Assembly (NCBI GenBank): GCA_040751775.1 | Contig: JBFMGD010000011.1 | Location: 1-60,174 of the forward strand | DNA length: 60,174 bases | Reading direction: 5' to 3' | DNA from: JBFMGD01 sp040751775 | Lineage (GTDB): Bacteria; Bacillota; Dethiobacteria; DTU022 | Shown here: positions 51,325 through 58,697 of the stretch, piece by piece | Position numbering within the stretch: the stretch's first letter is position 1 | Layout: each line of letters begins with the position of its first letter | The notes under the pieces: model-generated | Seen by the model: only the letters and a program-made list of their open reading frames with translations | Database searches by the model: none | Told to the model about the DNA's origin: nothing | Translations under genes and position numbers: made by a program

Positions 51325-52893
51325 GTGGAATTCGGATTTTTATCGATTCTACCGGCCCTGGTAGCGATTGTTTTAGCCATCGCCACCCGCCAGGTAATCC
51401 TATCGCTGTTCGTGGCGGTTTGGCTCGGGGCGACATTTATTTACAGTTTTAATCCCGCTGTCGGGATTATGCGTACTCTGGACGAGTTTATTTTGGGCAG
51501 TGCGACGGATGGGTGGAACGCCGGCATTCTCATCTTTACCATGATCATCGCCGCCGCCATCGGACTGGTCACCCGGTCCGGGGGAGCCCAGGCCATCGCC
51601 GAGGCGCTGGCCCGCAAGGCCAAGACCCCGCGGGCGGGCATGCTCGCCGCCTGGTTTATGGGCCTGGTCATCTTCTTCGACGATTACGGCAGCTGCCTGA
51701 TCGCCGGCAACACCTCCCGGCCGATTACCGACAAACTGAGAGTCTCCCGGGAAAAGCTGTCCTATATCGTTGACTCGACCGCCGCGCCGGTGGCGACCAT
51801 CGCCGTGATCTCCACCTGGGTCGGTTACGAAATGGGGATGATCTCCGAAGGGTTTGCCACGGTTGGCGTGGAAGTAGCGCCGTATCTGGTATTTTTACAG
51901 TCGATTCCCTATCGTTTCTACAGCCTCTTCGCCATGGCGTTTATCCTGATTCTCGCCTTCACGATGCGTGATTTCGGACCGATGTACAACGCCGAGATCA
52001 GGGCGAGAACAACAGGTAAACTTTTAAGGGACGGGGCCGTACCCCTTTCGGCGGGCGACACTGCTGAACTGCAAGTCAAGGAAGGCGTGCCCCTGCGCTG
52101 GATCAACTTTGTCCTGCCGCTCCTGACGATCATCGGCGGCACCATTATCGGTCTCTATTACAACGGAGGAGGCGCTGAAACAGGTACATTCCTGGATGCA
52201 ATCGGAAACGCCGACGCCAGCGTCGTGCTCCTCTGGTCGTCCACGGCGGGTCTCGTGGTGGCGCTGTTCCTGGTGCTGGTGCAGCGTATCCTCACCCTGG
52301 GCGAGGCCATGGATACGGTTATGAACGGGGCGAAGTCGGTCTTTACCGCCCTGGTGATCCTGGTGCTGGCCTGGTCTCTCAGCGCCGTTTCCAGCACGCT
52401 GGGCGCCGCCGATTACCTGTCTCCCCTGGTTGCGGCAGCCGTGCCGGTGTGGCTGGTGCCGTTTATCGTCTTTGTCGTCGCTTGCATGGTTGCCTTCGCC
52501 ACCGGCACCTCCTGGGGCACCATGGGGATCCTGACCCCGATGGCGGTTCCGATTGCCTATGCCTTCGGTGTGGACTATATTATGATCCCCACTGTAGCCG
52601 CGGTTCTGACCGGAGCGATCTTCGGCGACCACTGTTCGCCGATCTCCGATACGACCATTCTCTCCTCCACCGGCTCGAGCTGCGATCACATTGACCACGT
52701 GCGCACCCAGTTGCCCTACGCCATCGTCACAGCAGTGATCGCCGGCGTATTCGGCTTTATTCCGGCCGGGTTCGGCATACCCTGGTACGTTTCGCTGGTC
52801 CTCGGGGTAGCCGCGATGTACGTGATCGTCAAGGTCGTGGGCAAGAGCACCATGGGGTCAACCGTGGATGTTGGCCAAAAAGCGAAGGCCTAA
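51325..52893 (+). CDS. NhaC-family sodium antiporter or amine transporter
   Basis: A 522-residue membrane protein with about twelve hydrophobic segments, of the NhaC/ArcD-like ion transporter group. IFFDDYGSCLIAGNTSRPITDK, DSTAAPVATIAVISTWVGYE, FATGTSWGTMGILTPMAVP and FGDHCSPISDTTILSSTGS are its hallmarks. Members exchange Na+ for H+ or move organic solutes. Control by a sigma-54 promoter in a methylamine catabolic cluster suggests solute uptake or efflux for that pathway. It ends with a strong terminator at 52916. Confidence 0.88.
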   Translation: MEFGFLSILPALVAIVLAIATRQVILSLFVAVWLGATFIYSFNPAVGIMRTLDEFILGSATDGWNAGILIFTMIIAAAIGLVTRSGGAQAIAEALARKAKTPRAGMLAAWFMGLVIFFDDYGSCLIAGNTSRPITDKLRVSREKLSYIVDSTAAPVATIAVISTWVGYEMGMISEGFATVGVEVAPYLVFLQSIPYRFYSLFAMAFILILAFTMRDFGPMYNAEIRARTTGKLLRDGAVPLSAGDTAELQVKEGVPLRWINFVLPLLTIIGGTIIGLYYNGGGAETGTFLDAIGNADASVVLLWSSTAGLVVALFLVLVQRILTLGEAMDTVMNGAKSVFTALVILVLAWSLSAVSSTLGAADYLSPLVAAAVPVWLVPFIVFVVACMVAFATGTSWGTMGILTPMAVPIAYAFGVDYIMIPTVAAVLTGAIFGDHCSPISDTTILSSTGSSCDHIDHVRTQLPYAIVTAVIAGVFGFIPAGFGIPWYVSLVLGVAAMYVIVKVVGKSTMGSTVDVGQKAKA

Positions 52894-52915
52894 ACAGCCC
52901 GCATAGTCTGTTTAA

Positions 52916-52942
52916 GCGCCGGCTTGCAAGCCGGCGCTTTTT
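52916..52942 (+). terminator. Intrinsic terminator of the NhaC-type gene
   Basis: A perfect 22-bp palindrome, arms GCGCCGGCTTG (52916-52926) and CAAGCCGGCGC (52927-52937), followed by TTTTT. It lies directly upstream of the next sigma-54 promoter. Confidence 0.85.
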
Positions 52943-52948
52943 CATGAT

Positions 52949-52964
52949 TGGCATCGAATTTGCA
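52949..52964 (+). promoter_or_regulatory. Sigma-54 promoter of the APC permease
   Basis: TGGCATCGAATTTGCA: GG (52950-52951) and GC (52962-52963) ten nt apart; near-consensus at both elements. Transcription would start near 52975, giving a leader of about 140 nt. Confidence 0.8.
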
Positions 52965-53113
52965 TGAGTAATGCAAGAGAATGGGAAAATTTTTTGAATT
53001 TCACTCTCACCGCCCTTCACCGGCAACAGTGCCAAAGTGGTTAAAAATCATCCTTACCCTAAACCACTGCGCAGAGGGAAGAGGTTTAGGGTGGAATTTA
53101 GGAGTCATCGACC

Positions 53114-54418
53114 TTGTCTAAATTAGCCAAAACCCTTACTTTAAAAGATGTGGTCAGCCTGACGATCGGTTCAATCGTCGGTTCCGGCCTGCTGATTTTA
53201 CCAGGCATGGCCTACCAGGCGGCCGGTCCGGACGCCCTGCTCGCCTGGGTGGTCATGGTTATTTTTATTATCCCCCTGGTTTATGTGTTTGGAGATATGA
53301 GCGCGAAATATCCTTCCGCCGGCGGTATTGCCGGTTTTGCCCAAATCGCGTTTGGCGGCGGGGCGGCGCGGGCGATGGCCTGCTTGATGGCCGGCACCTT
53401 TCCGGTGGGTATCCCCGCTCTGGCCATTATCGGGGCCAATTATTTTGCCTACGCGTTGGGTTTGGATTTTACCGCTACGCTGGTAACGGCATTTTGTATA
53501 CTGGCTTTTGTAACCGCCGTGCATTTGCGGGGCAGCAAGTTCGGAAGCGGATTTCAGAATAGCACGGCCTTACTGCTGACCCTGCTGCTGGTAACGGTAT
53601 CGCTGTTGGTGCTGCCTCGCTCTCTCGTCGCGGGAAGCGCGCTGCAATTTACCTACCAGCCTGCTCTGATCTGGGGCAGTATGGGCCTTTTGTTTTGGGC
53701 TTTTACCGGATGGGAAAACATGTCTTTTACTTCGGAAGAATTCGCCAACCCGAAGCGCGATTTCCCAATCGGGTTGGCGGTTAGCTTTGTCTTGATCAGC
53801 GTCCTCTACCTCCTGTTGAGCTTTAACGTGGTCTCGCTCCTTGACCGGCATAATGCGATGACGGTACAGGCGCCTCTGGCCGAAATAATGCGTGTCGCTT
53901 TCGGTACGACCGCGGGGTTGGTCGTGGCCGGCCTGGGTCTTCTCATTATCCTGGTCAATGCCAGCGCCTGGGTTTGGGGCGGTTCCCGCCTCCTTTTCGG
54001 GGGCGCCCGGGAAGGTTTCCTGCCTTCATACTTTAACCATCTGCACCGCCTCTCCGGTGCGCCGGATCGCGCCCTGGTCGGTTTGCTTGCGGCCTACGGT
54101 TTAGTGATCTTCCTCGTCGGCTTTTTTCAGATTCCGCTGTCTTTGCTGATCATGATTGTCAATGTGAACTTGTTGATCGGTTATATTGTCAGTATCGCCG
54201 CTTTCATTAAAATTAACCGGCGCAGCCCGGGTAAAGCAGTTCTGGGGATCATCTCCCTGCTTCTTTGCCTGACCTTCATGGCGGTTTTCAGTTACGCGAT
54301 TCTTTATGCTCTGTTTCTTATCGTTCTGCCTCTAGCGCTGGAAAAGTTTAAGCAGAAAACCGCCGGGAAGAGAGCGGAAGATCGCCAGGGGGATTTTAAA
54401 CAGAACAAAGAGAGTTGA
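53114..54418 (+). CDS. APC-superfamily amino acid/amine permease
   Basis: A 434-residue transporter with twelve predicted hydrophobic segments. LTIGSIVGSGLLILPGMAYQ is the helix-1 ligand-binding loop of APC permeases, and FWAFTGWENMSFTSEEFANP is the helix-6 region. It probably imports an amino acid or betaine-like compound. The start is TTG 53114 or the equivalent, with AGGAGT upstream. Controlled by the sigma-54 promoter at 52949; followed closely by a GNAT gene. Confidence 0.88.
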   Translation: MSKLAKTLTLKDVVSLTIGSIVGSGLLILPGMAYQAAGPDALLAWVVMVIFIIPLVYVFGDMSAKYPSAGGIAGFAQIAFGGGAARAMACLMAGTFPVGIPALAIIGANYFAYALGLDFTATLVTAFCILAFVTAVHLRGSKFGSGFQNSTALLLTLLLVTVSLLVLPRSLVAGSALQFTYQPALIWGSMGLLFWAFTGWENMSFTSEEFANPKRDFPIGLAVSFVLISVLYLLLSFNVVSLLDRHNAMTVQAPLAEIMRVAFGTTAGLVVAGLGLLIILVNASAWVWGGSRLLFGGAREGFLPSYFNHLHRLSGAPDRALVGLLAAYGLVIFLVGFFQIPLSLLIMIVNVNLLIGYIVSIAAFIKINRRSPGKAVLGIISLLLCLTFMAVFSYAILYALFLIVLPLALEKFKQKTAGKRAEDRQGDFKQNKES

Positions 54419-54444
54419 CACGCTTTAAGGAAGGGGGAATAGCT

Positions 54445-54888
54445 TTGCAGATTCGCCAAGCCGACCAGGCAGATGAAAAAGGGGTCTGCGACCTCTGGAA
54501 GATGCTGCTTCATTTCTACGGCAAAGAGAGAAGCGAAGCGGTTTTTCGACGCAGCTTTCGCTATGCGGTAAGCAGGCCCGGGCAGATTCAAATATTCGTG
54601 GCCGTCATGGAAGAAAAAATCGTGGGAACAGCCAGCCTGCACCTCGGCCATTACTCCACCTGGAATGATCACTGGTACGGTCACGTCGAGGATGTGATCG
54701 TCGTTCCGGCCTGCCGCGGCCGGGGAGTGGGCGAAGCGCTAATCCGCCGGATTATCGCCGCGGCCGCTGAACTGGGGTTGGGGCGGTTGGAGTTAAATGC
54801 CCTGGCCGATAACACCGCCGCCCGGAAAATGTACGAAAAGATAGGCTTTAAAACGGATTCAGTGTCCTATGAACTGCCGCTGGGTTAG
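54445..54888 (+). CDS. GNAT-family N-acetyltransferase
   Basis: A 147-residue GNAT enzyme: VEDVIVVPACRGRGVGEALI is the acetyl-CoA pyrophosphate loop, and LELNALADNTAARKMYEKIGF the C-terminal part. TTG 54445 has AAGGAAGGGGG 7 nt upstream; an upstream TTG at 54415 overlaps the permease stop. The acceptor is unknown. It precedes lysine 2,3-aminomutase, which recalls the beta-lysine acetyltransferase AblB, but it is far shorter than that family. Confidence 0.85.
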   Translation: MQIRQADQADEKGVCDLWKMLLHFYGKERSEAVFRRSFRYAVSRPGQIQIFVAVMEEKIVGTASLHLGHYSTWNDHWYGHVEDVIVVPACRGRGVGEALIRRIIAAAAELGLGRLELNALADNTAARKMYEKIGFKTDSVSYELPLG

Positions 54889-55047
54889 AAGAAGGAGGTT
54901 GGAAGTAGGAAGTCGGGAAAACCCCTCTCCTGAGGGTACGGCATGCAGTGTCCCTTCAAGGGTATCGGGCCAGGGCGAATCGGATTTTACTAATGGCAGT
55001 GAGACTGAAATTTAAGCTTTTGAATACAAAAAAAAGGGGAGAGGACA

Positions 55048-56286
55048 ATGCGTGATTATCGCGAAATATCACTGTGGAAAAATGTTACGCCTGAGGAGTG
55101 GAGCGATTGGCACTGGCAGGTGGCCAACCGTGTCACTACCCTGGATCAGCTGAAACAGGTGATCCGGCTGACCGCGGAGGAAGAAGAAGGGGTGCGCCGG
55201 TGCCTGCAAAATTTGCGCATGGCGATCACACCTTACTACGCTTCTTTAATGGACCCGGAAGACCAAAATTGCCCGGTTCGCAAGCAGGCCGTACCGACCG
55301 GTCTCGAGCTGCACCGGGCCGGCTCCGACCTGGCGGATCCGCTGCATGAGGATGTCGACTCGCCGGTCGAGGGGCTGACCCATCGTTATCCTGACCGGGT
55401 CCTGCTGTTGGTTACGGATCAGTGTTCCATGTACTGCCGCCATTGCACCCGGCGCCGTCTGGCCGGGGTAACGGACCGGGCCCGTACCCAAGAACAGATC
55501 GATCAGGCCATCGATTACGTGCGGCGCACCCCGGTAGTGCGGGATGTGCTTCTTTCCGGGGGGGACGGGCTACTGATTTCGGACGAAACGATTGAATACG
55601 CCCTGCGGAAGCTGCGGGAGATTCCGCACGTGGAGATCATCCGCTTCGGCAGCAGGGTGCCCGTGGTTATGCCCCAGCGGATCACAGCGGAGTTATGCCG
55701 GATCCTGGCCAAATACCATCCTATCTTTCTAAACACGCACTTTAACCATCCCCGGGAGTTTACCGCGGAGTCGCGCGCGGCCTGCGCCCGCCTCGCCGAT
55801 GCAGGAGTGCCGCTGGGGAACCAGACTGTCTTGCTGAAGGGGATTAACGATTGCCCCTTGATTTTAAAAGAGCTGAATCAGGGGCTGTTGAAAATGAGGG
55901 TGCGGCCGTATTACCTTTATCAGTGCGACCTTTCACAGGGGATTGAACACTTCCGGACACCGGTATCGGCCGGCTTGCAGGCGATCGAATATCTGCGCGG
56001 TCATACCTCGGGTTTGGCGGTGCCCACTTTTTGCATTGACGCGCCGGGCGGGGGCGGCAAAATCCCCGTAATGCCGCAGTATCTTATTTCGCAGGCGCCG
56101 GGGCGGGTGGTGCTGAGGAATTTTGAGGGTGGTGTTTATGCCTATACGGAGCCGCATCATCAGATCAATCCCGATCAGAGATGCGAGTTGTGCGGCGGTA
56201 AACATGAACAGTTGGGCACAGGCGTGGCGCGGATGTTGGGCGGCCGGGTTTTGGCGATGGAGCCGGTGGTGAAGCAGGGGAGATAA
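55048..56286 (+). CDS. kamA: L-lysine 2,3-aminomutase
   Basis: A 412-residue radical SAM/PLP enzyme interconverting L-lysine and beta-lysine. The Fe-S ligands C126, C130 and C133 are in DQCSMYCRHCTRRR, and the PLP lysine K338 in DAPGGGGKIPVMP. The two aspartates that bind the lysine side-chain amine are present as D294 (YQCDLSQG) and D331 (CIDAPGG), within one residue of the C. subterminale enzyme numbering. This supports lysine over glutamate or arginine as substrate. GGGGAGAGG precedes the ATG. No sigma-54 promoter is seen in the 160-bp gap before it, so it may be read from the APC permease promoter. Confidence 0.92.
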   Translation: MRDYREISLWKNVTPEEWSDWHWQVANRVTTLDQLKQVIRLTAEEEEGVRRCLQNLRMAITPYYASLMDPEDQNCPVRKQAVPTGLELHRAGSDLADPLHEDVDSPVEGLTHRYPDRVLLLVTDQCSMYCRHCTRRRLAGVTDRARTQEQIDQAIDYVRRTPVVRDVLLSGGDGLLISDETIEYALRKLREIPHVEIIRFGSRVPVVMPQRITAELCRILAKYHPIFLNTHFNHPREFTAESRAACARLADAGVPLGNQTVLLKGINDCPLILKELNQGLLKMRVRPYYLYQCDLSQGIEHFRTPVSAGLQAIEYLRGHTSGLAVPTFCIDAPGGGGKIPVMPQYLISQAPGRVVLRNFEGGVYAYTEPHHQINPDQRCELCGGKHEQLGTGVARMLGGRVLAMEPVVKQGR

Positions 56287-56289
56287 TTG

Positions 56290-56322
56290 TGCCGAAAATT
56301 GGGCAGAGCTCAATATTCGGCA
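56290..56322. promoter_or_regulatory. Inverted repeat upstream of mttB2, candidate activator site
   Basis: TGCCGAAAATTG (56290-56301) and CAATATTCGGCA (56311-56322) form 12-bp arms with one mismatch around a 9-nt spacer, about 60 bp upstream of the -24 element. There is no T-run, so a kamA terminator is less likely. It shares the half-site TGCCGA with the dyad at 51024. Confidence 0.65.
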
Positions 56323-56366
56323 TCCTGTTCAGTGATACGGAGTGCCGCCGGGCAAGCTTTTTCGCT

Positions 56367-56382
56367 TGGCACAATAATTGCT
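56367..56382 (+). promoter_or_regulatory. Sigma-54 promoter of mttB2
   Basis: TGGCACAATAATTGCT is an essentially perfect -24/-12 element (TGGCAC-N5-TTGCT), GG at 56368-56369 and GC at 56380-56381. Predicted start near 56394, 70 nt before the mttB2 ATG. Confidence 0.92.
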
Positions 56383-56465
56383 CTTAATGAGAATAGCAGA
56401 TGACCCGGCAGGCATGCCGCCGTGATCATCGGAACAACCTAAGGCTAAAAAGGAGGAACGTGAGC

Positions 56466-57932
56466 ATGCTCAGGAGAAAGTTTAAGCCTGTCCGGTCGAT
56501 GTTGGAATTTCGTGTTCTAAGCGATCGTGATGTCAAGAAAATTCATGAAGCGGCCCTGGAAGTAATGGAGGAAGCGGGAGTGCGCTTCCCCTCAAAGCGG
56601 GCGCTGGATATCCTGGAACAGGCGGGATGCAAGGTTGACCGGGAAACCATGGTCGCCAAGCTGCCGGCCAAACTGGTGATGGAAAGTTTGCGCAAGGCCC
56701 CTTCCCAGTACCTGCTGGCCGGCCGCGACCCGAAGGATGATCTCTGGATCGACGACAAGACTTCCCATCTTTCCACGGACGGCTGCGCGGTGGACTTCTA
56801 CGATATCCGCACCGGCCTGCTGCGCCGCTCGACAAAGCAGGACATAACCGATGCCTGCAAGGTGGCCGATTATCTGCCGGAAATATCGTATATCTGGGGA
56901 CCGCCGGTCAGCGCCCAGGATGTTCCCGCGGTGACCCGGCCTTTGCACGAGATTGAAGCGAGCATGGACGGCACGACCATGCATATCCAGCCGGAAACCG
57001 TTATATCCAGGGAGATGGCTTATTTCGCTCTGGAGATGGCCGCGGTAGTGGCCGGGGGAAGGGAAGCGCTGCGCAAGCGGCCGCTGTTCTCGTATATGCA
57101 GTGCGCCACAGATCCTCTGGGCCAGGACGGCGGCAGCCTCGACGCGTCGATGGTGGCGGCGGAGTGGGGTATTCCCACCGGCTTTATGCCGATGCCGATG
57201 TCTTGCGCCACCGCTCCGGCAACCCTGGCCGGCAATCTGGTGGTGGCGACGGTCGACGCGGTCAGCCCGCTAGTGCTGATGCAGCTGGTTAATCCCGGCA
57301 CGCCGGTCTATTTCGCCGCCGCGCCGACGGCGATCGACCTGCAAACAGGCGGGTATACGGGCGGCGGCCCGGAAGACTTTTTGCTGGCCGCGGCTTTCGG
57401 CCAGATCTGCCATTTCTACCAGATCCCCCTGGCCATGGGTGCTTTTGCTACCGGAGCCAAGGAACCGGATTGGCAGGCGGCCGTGGACAACTGTTTCTCC
57501 GGGCTGATACCGGTGCTCACCAAAACAGCGATTATGAACGGGGCCGGCACTTTAAACGGTTCCAAGGCCTTCTCCTTGCAGGAGTTGATCATGGATGCCG
57601 AGATTTTCAGCATGATCGCCAAAGTGGCCGAAGGGATCGAGGTTAACGACGATACCCTGGCGGTGGATTTAATTAAAAAGATCGGCCCGGGCGGTAACTT
57701 CCTGGCGGAGAAACACACCCGGCAGCATATGAAAGAGATCTGGCGCCCCACCGTTTACGACCGCAAACCGTACGGCGCCTGGCTGGAAAGCGGTAAAAAG
57801 GGCGCCTTTGCAGAAGCGACGGAAAAAGCGCGTTGGATCCTGGAAAACCATACGGTAGAACCGCTCGATCCGAAAGTGAAGCAGGAATTTGCCAGAATCA
57901 TTCAGGCGGCGGAAAAAGAGCTCGCCAGGTAA
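56466..57932 (+). CDS. MttB-family corrinoid methyltransferase 2 (non-pyrrolysine)
   Basis: This 488-residue MttB-family methyltransferase is collinear with the copy at 46570: IRTGLLRRSTKQDITDACKV, AGGREALRKRPLFSYMQCAT, SCATAPATLAGNLVVATVDA, TGGGPEDFLLAAAFGQIC and GAFATGAKEPDW. No in-frame amber codon. ATG 56466 has AAAGGAGG 9 nt upstream; GTG 56460 is too close to it. It is followed 16 bp later by the corrinoid protein, its probable methyl acceptor. Substrate not determinable. Confidence 0.92.
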   Translation: MLRRKFKPVRSMLEFRVLSDRDVKKIHEAALEVMEEAGVRFPSKRALDILEQAGCKVDRETMVAKLPAKLVMESLRKAPSQYLLAGRDPKDDLWIDDKTSHLSTDGCAVDFYDIRTGLLRRSTKQDITDACKVADYLPEISYIWGPPVSAQDVPAVTRPLHEIEASMDGTTMHIQPETVISREMAYFALEMAAVVAGGREALRKRPLFSYMQCATDPLGQDGGSLDASMVAAEWGIPTGFMPMPMSCATAPATLAGNLVVATVDAVSPLVLMQLVNPGTPVYFAAAPTAIDLQTGGYTGGGPEDFLLAAAFGQICHFYQIPLAMGAFATGAKEPDWQAAVDNCFSGLIPVLTKTAIMNGAGTLNGSKAFSLQELIMDAEIFSMIAKVAEGIEVNDDTLAVDLIKKIGPGGNFLAEKHTRQHMKEIWRPTVYDRKPYGAWLESGKKGAFAEATEKARWILENHTVEPLDPKVKQEFARIIQAAEKELAR

Positions 57933-57948
57933 AGAAAGGGGGATTAAG

Positions 57949-58599
57949 ATGAATAAAGAACAGTTTTTTGCGGAGATGAAAACGGCCGTGCTGGAGGGCG
58001 AAATTGAAGCCGCCGAAACGCTAGCCAGGCAATTCCTGGGGCTGGGGGTAAGCCCCCTGGAAGCGATCGAGCAGGGTTACGTGGCGGGGATCAACGAAGT
58101 GGGCCGTTTATTTGAAGAAGGCGAAATGTTTTTGCCCGAACTGGTGGCAGCGGCGGAAGTGATGAAGGCGGCGCTGGCCGTCCTGGAGCCTGAGCTGGCG
58201 AAGCAGCAGGTTTCCCGCGAGATCAAGGGCAAAGTGGTAATCGGGACCATGCACAACGATATCCACGATATCGGCAAGGATATGGTCGCCTCGATGCTCA
58301 CGGCATCCGGATTTGAAGTGGTCAACCTCGGGGTGAACGTGCCCTGTGATACCTTTGTCAGCAAGGTCCGGGAGCTGAAGCCGGATATTCTCGGCCTTTC
58401 CGCACTTTTAACCACGACCATGCCCGAGCAAAAAAACGTAGTCGAAACCCTGGAAGAAGAAGGTTTGCGCGCCGGGGTGAAGGTATTGATCGGCGGCGCA
58501 CCGGTGAATAAAGAGTGGGCCGAAGCAATCCGGGCGGACGGCTTTGCCGAAAACGCGATCGAAGCGGTAAAAGTAGCCAAACAATTGGTAAATAAATAG
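57949..58599 (+). CDS. Corrinoid protein for methyl transfer (MtbC/MttC-like)
   Basis: A 216-residue cobalamin-binding protein with a helical cap (residues 1 to about 85, ending in FLPELVAAAEVMKAAL) and a Rossmann B12 domain. The lower-ligand motif D104-x-H106-x-x-G109 lies in HNDIHDIGKD. It accepts methyl groups from MttB enzymes and passes them to a second methyltransferase. It is the only corrinoid protein in the window, so it may serve all three MttB paralogues. ATG 57949 has AAAGGGGG upstream. Confidence 0.95.
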   Translation: MNKEQFFAEMKTAVLEGEIEAAETLARQFLGLGVSPLEAIEQGYVAGINEVGRLFEEGEMFLPELVAAAEVMKAALAVLEPELAKQQVSREIKGKVVIGTMHNDIHDIGKDMVASMLTASGFEVVNLGVNVPCDTFVSKVRELKPDILGLSALLTTTMPEQKNVVETLEEEGLRAGVKVLIGGAPVNKEWAEAIRADGFAENAIEAVKVAKQLVNK

Positions 58600-58628
58600 T
58601 AAGATGTAAGGTGTGTTGGAAATGAGTG

Positions 58629-58658
58629 CGGTGGGGTACGGCATGCCGTACCCCACCG
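58629..58658. repeat. Perfect 30-bp palindrome between corrinoid protein and mttB3
   Basis: Left arm CGGTGGGGTACGGCA (58629-58643), right arm its exact complement (58644-58658), no loop. GGGTACGGCATGC also occurs at 54934-54946, before kamA, in a decayed form. It is followed by a modest T-rich stretch, so it may act as attenuator or be a dispersed repeat. Confidence 0.7.
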
Positions 58659-58697
58659 GATATTAATTCTTTTAAGTTGGAAATAGGAGGGATTAAT

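Noticed and set aside
54415..56286. GNAT plus KamA as an ablB-ablA pair for N-acetyl-beta-lysine synthesis
   Set aside because: The GNAT protein has only 147 residues, much shorter than AblB, and the genes are 160 bp apart with a repeat between them.
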